A DNA stretch of 25,047 nucleotides, taken from the NCBI GenBank assembly GCA_051011135.1, contig JBPCUO010000082.1, positions 1-25,047 of the forward strand, read 5' to 3'. The position numbers and the translations under genes were made by a program. How positions within the stretch are numbered: position 1 is the stretch's first letter; the number at the start of each line of letters is the position of its first letter. The DNA comes from JACOND01 sp051011135 (lineage in GTDB: Bacteria; Bdellovibrionota; Bdellovibrionia; Bdellovibrionales; UBA1609). Of this stretch, positions 22,806-25,047 are shown piece after piece. The notes beneath the pieces were generated by a model, which searched no databases, was not told where the DNA came from, and worked only from the letters and a program-made list of their open reading frames with translations.

Positions 22806-22834
22806 AAATCCTACAGATAAAAGCAGGATTTTTT
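22806..22834 (+). terminator. Weak Rho-independent terminator candidate
   Basis: AAATCCT (22806-22812) pairs with AGGATTT (22825-22831) around a 12-nt loop and is followed by a few T residues. The stem is AT-rich and the loop large, so it would be weak. It would end either the barrel gene transcript or the candidate structured RNA. A further AT-only hairpin (AATTCTT/AAGAATT, 22837-22861) follows. Confidence 0.45.
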
Positions 22835-22841
22835 ATAATTC

Positions 22842-22870
22842 TTGATTTTTTTTTAAGAATTTGATAAAAA
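22842..22870 (+). promoter_or_regulatory. Possible promoter of rimP-nusA
   Basis: TTGATT (22842-22847) and TAAAAA (22865-22870) are spaced by 17 bp, each matching four consensus positions. If used, transcription would begin near 22877 and the hairpin at 22880 would form the very 5' end of the mRNA. Confidence 0.3.
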
Positions 22871-22879
22871 AAATTCGCG

Positions 22880-22906
22880 AAATGAGGGTTGAACCCCTCA
22901 TTTTTT
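22880..22906 (+). terminator. Terminator/attenuator-like hairpin before rimP
   Basis: AAATGAGGG (22880-22888) pairs perfectly over 9 bp with CCCTCATTT (22895-22903) around TTGAAC, and the 3' arm runs into TTTTTT (22901-22906). It is the best intrinsic terminator shape in the window, only 20 bp before the rimP start. It could end upstream transcription, attenuate the rimP-nusA operon, or act as a 5' stabilising hairpin. Confidence 0.65.
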
Positions 22907-22919
22907 GTATCTAATGAGG
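22896..22919 (+). promoter_or_regulatory. Alternative hairpin sequestering the rimP ribosome binding site
   Basis: CCTCATT (22896-22902), the 3' arm of the preceding hairpin, is also exactly complementary to AATGAGG (22913-22919), which contains the rimP Shine-Dalgarno (AGGA 22917-22920). The two pairings exclude each other: terminator hairpin with free site, or broken terminator with hidden site. The 7-mer AATGAGG therefore occurs twice (22881-22887 and 22913-22919). Confidence 0.5.
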
Positions 22920-22925
22920 ATAAAA

Positions 22926-23435
22926 ATGGATGTGATTAAAATAAAAGAAATGGCTCATCAAGCAACATCTCAAAATGGTTGTAGAATTTATGATTTTTAC
23001 AGGCATAAGGATCGTCTTCAATTTTTAATAGATAAATCTGAAGAACAAGTGAGTTTGAAAGATTGTGAAAATGTATTTCATAGTTTGAAATTTCTTATTG
23101 AAACAGAATATCCAGAAGTTTTAAATCAAAAAAGGCTCGAGATCTCAACCCCAGGGATGGATAAAAAACTGAGAGAACAATGGCATTTTGAAGAGGCTCT
23201 TCATCAAGCTGTTAAAGTTGTTACTTCCTCTCCTGTTTCTTGTTTAGATTCTGAAAAACAAAAAACAGTTCATTGTCAAACAATGGTGGGAGAATTAATT
23301 TCTGTTTCATCTGATGAGATAAGCCTTAAAGATCCAAAAAGACAGTGGATGATTCCATTTTCTAAAATCAAACTGGCTCATGTTGTACTTCCAATTGAAG
23401 CCAATAATAAAAAAAGAGGTAAAAAAAATGTCTGA
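22926..23435 (+). CDS. rimP: RimP, ribosome maturation factor
   Basis: RimP binds pre-30S particles and helps late assembly of the small ribosomal subunit. The hallmark is seen as RLEISTPGMDKKLREQWHF, matching the family's LEVSSPGLDRPL motif. An N-terminal alpha/beta domain (with CRIYDFYRHKDRLQFLID) precedes it, and a C-terminal SH3-like part (ISLKDPKRQWMIPFSKIKLAHV) follows it. At 169 residues it is of normal length. The ATG at 22926 has AGGA 5 nt upstream; an in-frame TTG at 22905 inside the terminator T-run is rejected. nusA starts 8 bp before its stop, the usual rimP-nusA order. Its leader carries alternative hairpins that may control expression. Confidence 0.95.
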   Translation: MDVIKIKEMAHQATSQNGCRIYDFYRHKDRLQFLIDKSEEQVSLKDCENVFHSLKFLIETEYPEVLNQKRLEISTPGMDKKLREQWHFEEALHQAVKVVTSSPVSCLDSEKQKTVHCQTMVGELISVSSDEISLKDPKRQWMIPFSKIKLAHVVLPIEANNKKRGKKNV

Positions 23436-25038
23436 AGAATCAAATTTGAAACAAGTTATCGATTTAGTAAGTAAAGAAAAAGGAGTCGATAGAGAGATTG
23501 TTACGAGAGCTATTGTTTTAGGAATTTTAGGAGCGATTCGTAAGAAATACGGAACCTATAGAGATATTGAAGCGAAATACAACTCTGAAGCTGGAGAAAT
23601 AGAACTGTTTGAATTCAAAAAAGTTGTTACTGATTCGGAGTTAGAAGATGATCTTATAGAAATGAAATACAGTGAAGCGACGGAATTAGATTCAGAAGTT
23701 CAAATTGGAGAACAAATTGGAACCTCTTTGGATTTGCAAGATTTTGGTCGTATTCATGTTCAAGCGGCTATGCAGACGATGTTTCAAAATCTTAAAAAAG
23801 CAGAGCACGATATTATCTTTAATGAATTTGAAAAAAGAAAAGGTGAGATCACAAGTGGTGTTGTAAGACGAGTTGATCCAGGAATGATTGTTGTGGATTT
23901 AGGAAAAACAGAAGCTTATATTCCAAGAAGAGAGCAAATACCGGGAGAGATTTACAAATCAGGAGATCGTATTCAAGGATATCTTTCTGAAGTAAGACAA
24001 ACAACAAAAGGGCCAAGAATCATTATGTCTAGAGCTCATGAAAATTATTTAATCAAATTATTTGAATCAGAAGTTCCAGAAGTTTACGAAGGGATTGTAA
24101 AAATTGTAGCAGCAGCGAGGGAGCCAGGGCAAAGAGCTAAGATGGCTGTTTATAGTACAGATCTTGCTGTTCATCCTGTGGGAGCTTGTGTTGGTATTCG
24201 AGGAAGTCGTGTTCAAAATATTACTCAAGAACTTAAAGGAGAAAGAATTGATGTTATTATTTGGGAAGAAGATCCCGTTCAATACATTTGTAACGCTTTA
24301 GCTCCTGCTAAAATTTCAAAAGTTTTATTAGATGAGGAAAATAAACAAATGCAAATTATAGTTCCAGAAGATCAATTATCTTTAGCGATTGGAAAAAAGG
24401 GACAAAATGTTCGTTTGGCTGTTAAATTAACAGGTTGGAATTTAAACTTAATGTCTGAGCAACAAAGAAAAGAAGCTTTATTTAATCTTGCTCTTTTACC
24501 TGATTTATCTGATATAGATATTCAAAATATTTTTCAAAATGGTTTTTCTTCTGTTCAACAAATTTCTGAAGTTTATTATCTCGACTTTCAAGGAATTCCG
24601 GGATTTGAAACTTCTGAAAAAGCAAAAAATCTTATTAAGTCGGCTAAAAAGCTTGTTGAGCAATACACAAAAGAAGGCAAAAGCTTCCCTCAATTAGAAG
24701 GTACTGAGAAAAAAGCAGAAGTGAATACGAACTTAAAAGAAAAAGCGGAAGAGATTTTAAAAAGAGAATTAGCTCAGTTAGATGGCGCTTCAGAAACAAC
24801 AGAAGCAGTTGCGAAAAAGCCTGAAGAGGAAACTGCAAGTGTTGAAGCAGCTCCAGAAGCAACAGAGAAACCTGAAGAGGAAACTGCAAGCGTTGAAGCA
24901 GCTCCAGAAAAGCCTGAAGAAGAAGCCGCTGTTGAAGCAACTCCAGAAACAATAACAGAGAAGACTGAAGAGGAAACTGCAACTCCAGAAACATCTCCAG
25001 AAAAAGAAGAAGACAAGCCCGAAGAAGAAGGAAACTAA
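23428..25038 (+). CDS. nusA: NusA, transcription termination/antitermination factor
   Basis: NusA binds RNA polymerase and nascent RNA, modulating pausing, termination and antitermination. The 536-residue protein begins at ATG 23428 (GAGGT upstream), not at the longer ORF's ATG at 23380. Order of domains: N-terminal polymerase-binding domain (1-130), S1 domain (about 138-205, GVVRRVDPGMIVVDLG), KH1 with GIRG (256-259), and KH2 with IGKKGQNVRLAVKLTGW (GKKG at 322-325). A helix-hairpin-helix-like region (about 355-425, GIPGFETSEKAKNLI) follows. Unusual is the acidic, Glu/Pro/Ala/Thr-rich low-complexity tail from about 455 to the end, built from repeats. It overlaps rimP by 8 bp. infB typically follows but lies beyond the window. 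Confidence 0.97.
   Translation: MSEESNLKQVIDLVSKEKGVDREIVTRAIVLGILGAIRKKYGTYRDIEAKYNSEAGEIELFEFKKVVTDSELEDDLIEMKYSEATELDSEVQIGEQIGTSLDLQDFGRIHVQAAMQTMFQNLKKAEHDIIFNEFEKRKGEITSGVVRRVDPGMIVVDLGKTEAYIPRREQIPGEIYKSGDRIQGYLSEVRQTTKGPRIIMSRAHENYLIKLFESEVPEVYEGIVKIVAAAREPGQRAKMAVYSTDLAVHPVGACVGIRGSRVQNITQELKGERIDVIIWEEDPVQYICNALAPAKISKVLLDEENKQMQIIVPEDQLSLAIGKKGQNVRLAVKLTGWNLNLMSEQQRKEALFNLALLPDLSDIDIQNIFQNGFSSVQQISEVYYLDFQGIPGFETSEKAKNLIKSAKKLVEQYTKEGKSFPQLEGTEKKAEVNTNLKEKAEEILKRELAQLDGASETTEAVAKKPEEETASVEAAPEATEKPEEETASVEAAPEKPEEEAAVEATPETITEKTEEETATPETSPEKEEDKPEEEGN
24820..24909 (+). repeat. Internal repeat in the acidic tail of nusA
   Basis: A 39-bp unit at 24820-24858 recurs at 24871-24909 with one silent T to C change, encoding PEEETASVEAAPE twice. 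Diverged PEEE/AAPE copies continue to the stop codon. The low divergence indicates recent slippage or unequal exchange. Confidence 0.9.
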
Positions 25039-25047
25039 GAGTAAAAC

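Noticed and set aside
22905..22925. Upstream TTG start for rimP
   Set aside because: It lies in the T run of the terminator-like hairpin, lacks a ribosome binding site, and the ATG at 22926 has AGGA at 5 nt and gives the normal family length.
24505..25016. Long reverse-strand ORFs opposite nusA
   Set aside because: They are complements of the Glu/Pro/Ala repeat tail and give Leu/Ser-rich low-complexity products without starts supported by ribosome binding sites.

Overview
The window is AT-rich (clearly below 40% G+C by eye), densely packed DNA from a Gram-negative bacterium. It shows signal peptides, two lipoboxes, two predicted outer-membrane barrels with C-terminal Phe, a secretin and a yajC-secD-secF cluster. 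The Flp/Tad pilus genes, the low-G+C envelope-heavy gene content and the many exported proteins without recognisable family fit a Bdellovibrionota-like (possibly predatory) lineage. That assignment is inference; no marker here proves it.

Layout. 2-742: a slipin (SPFH protein). 739-8826: a reduced Flp/Tad-type pilus locus on the minus strand. In transcription order it holds an Flp-like pilin, a TadE-like pseudopilin, a TadG-like protein, a second tiny pseudopilin, a short CpaB/RcpC-like protein and an unknown exported protein. After a plus-strand gene come a short secretin (CpaC-like) and the CpaF/TadA ATPase. The plus-strand gene (3298-5784) splits the locus and encodes an 828-residue exported protein with Cys-rich repeats and an elastin/silk-like Gly-rich repeat domain. 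8827-9195 holds a possible 52-codon ORF and otherwise nothing clear. 9196-11659: folD-gcvT-gcvH and tRNA-Leu(UAG), a one-carbon metabolism operon. 11788-17067: five consecutive exported or outer-membrane proteins without known function, including an ankyrin-repeat lipoprotein, a second lipoprotein and a beta-barrel. 17068-20082 (minus strand): yajC-secD-secF. 20199-21514: tRNA-Leu(GAG), a eukaryotic-type (GSII) glutamine synthetase, and tRNA-Leu(CAA) in the opposite orientation. 21762-22685: an outer-membrane barrel protein with a charged helical N-terminus. 22926-25038: rimP-nusA.

How they work together. The pilus block supplies pilins, an outer-membrane secretin and the ATPase. The platform proteins (TadB/TadC), prepilin peptidase and CpaE are not here and must be elsewhere if the machine works. 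The Sec accessory genes and the exported cassettes reflect a heavy investment in the envelope.

The most interesting non-coding signal is the 240-bp leader of rimP-nusA. It holds a foldable element with pseudoknot potential, a weak terminator, a second perfect 9-bp terminator-like hairpin, and a repeat of AATGAGG. That repeat lets the 3' arm of the second hairpin pair instead with the rimP ribosome binding site, a switch-like architecture. The other leading candidate is the Gly-rich protein nested in the Tad locus.
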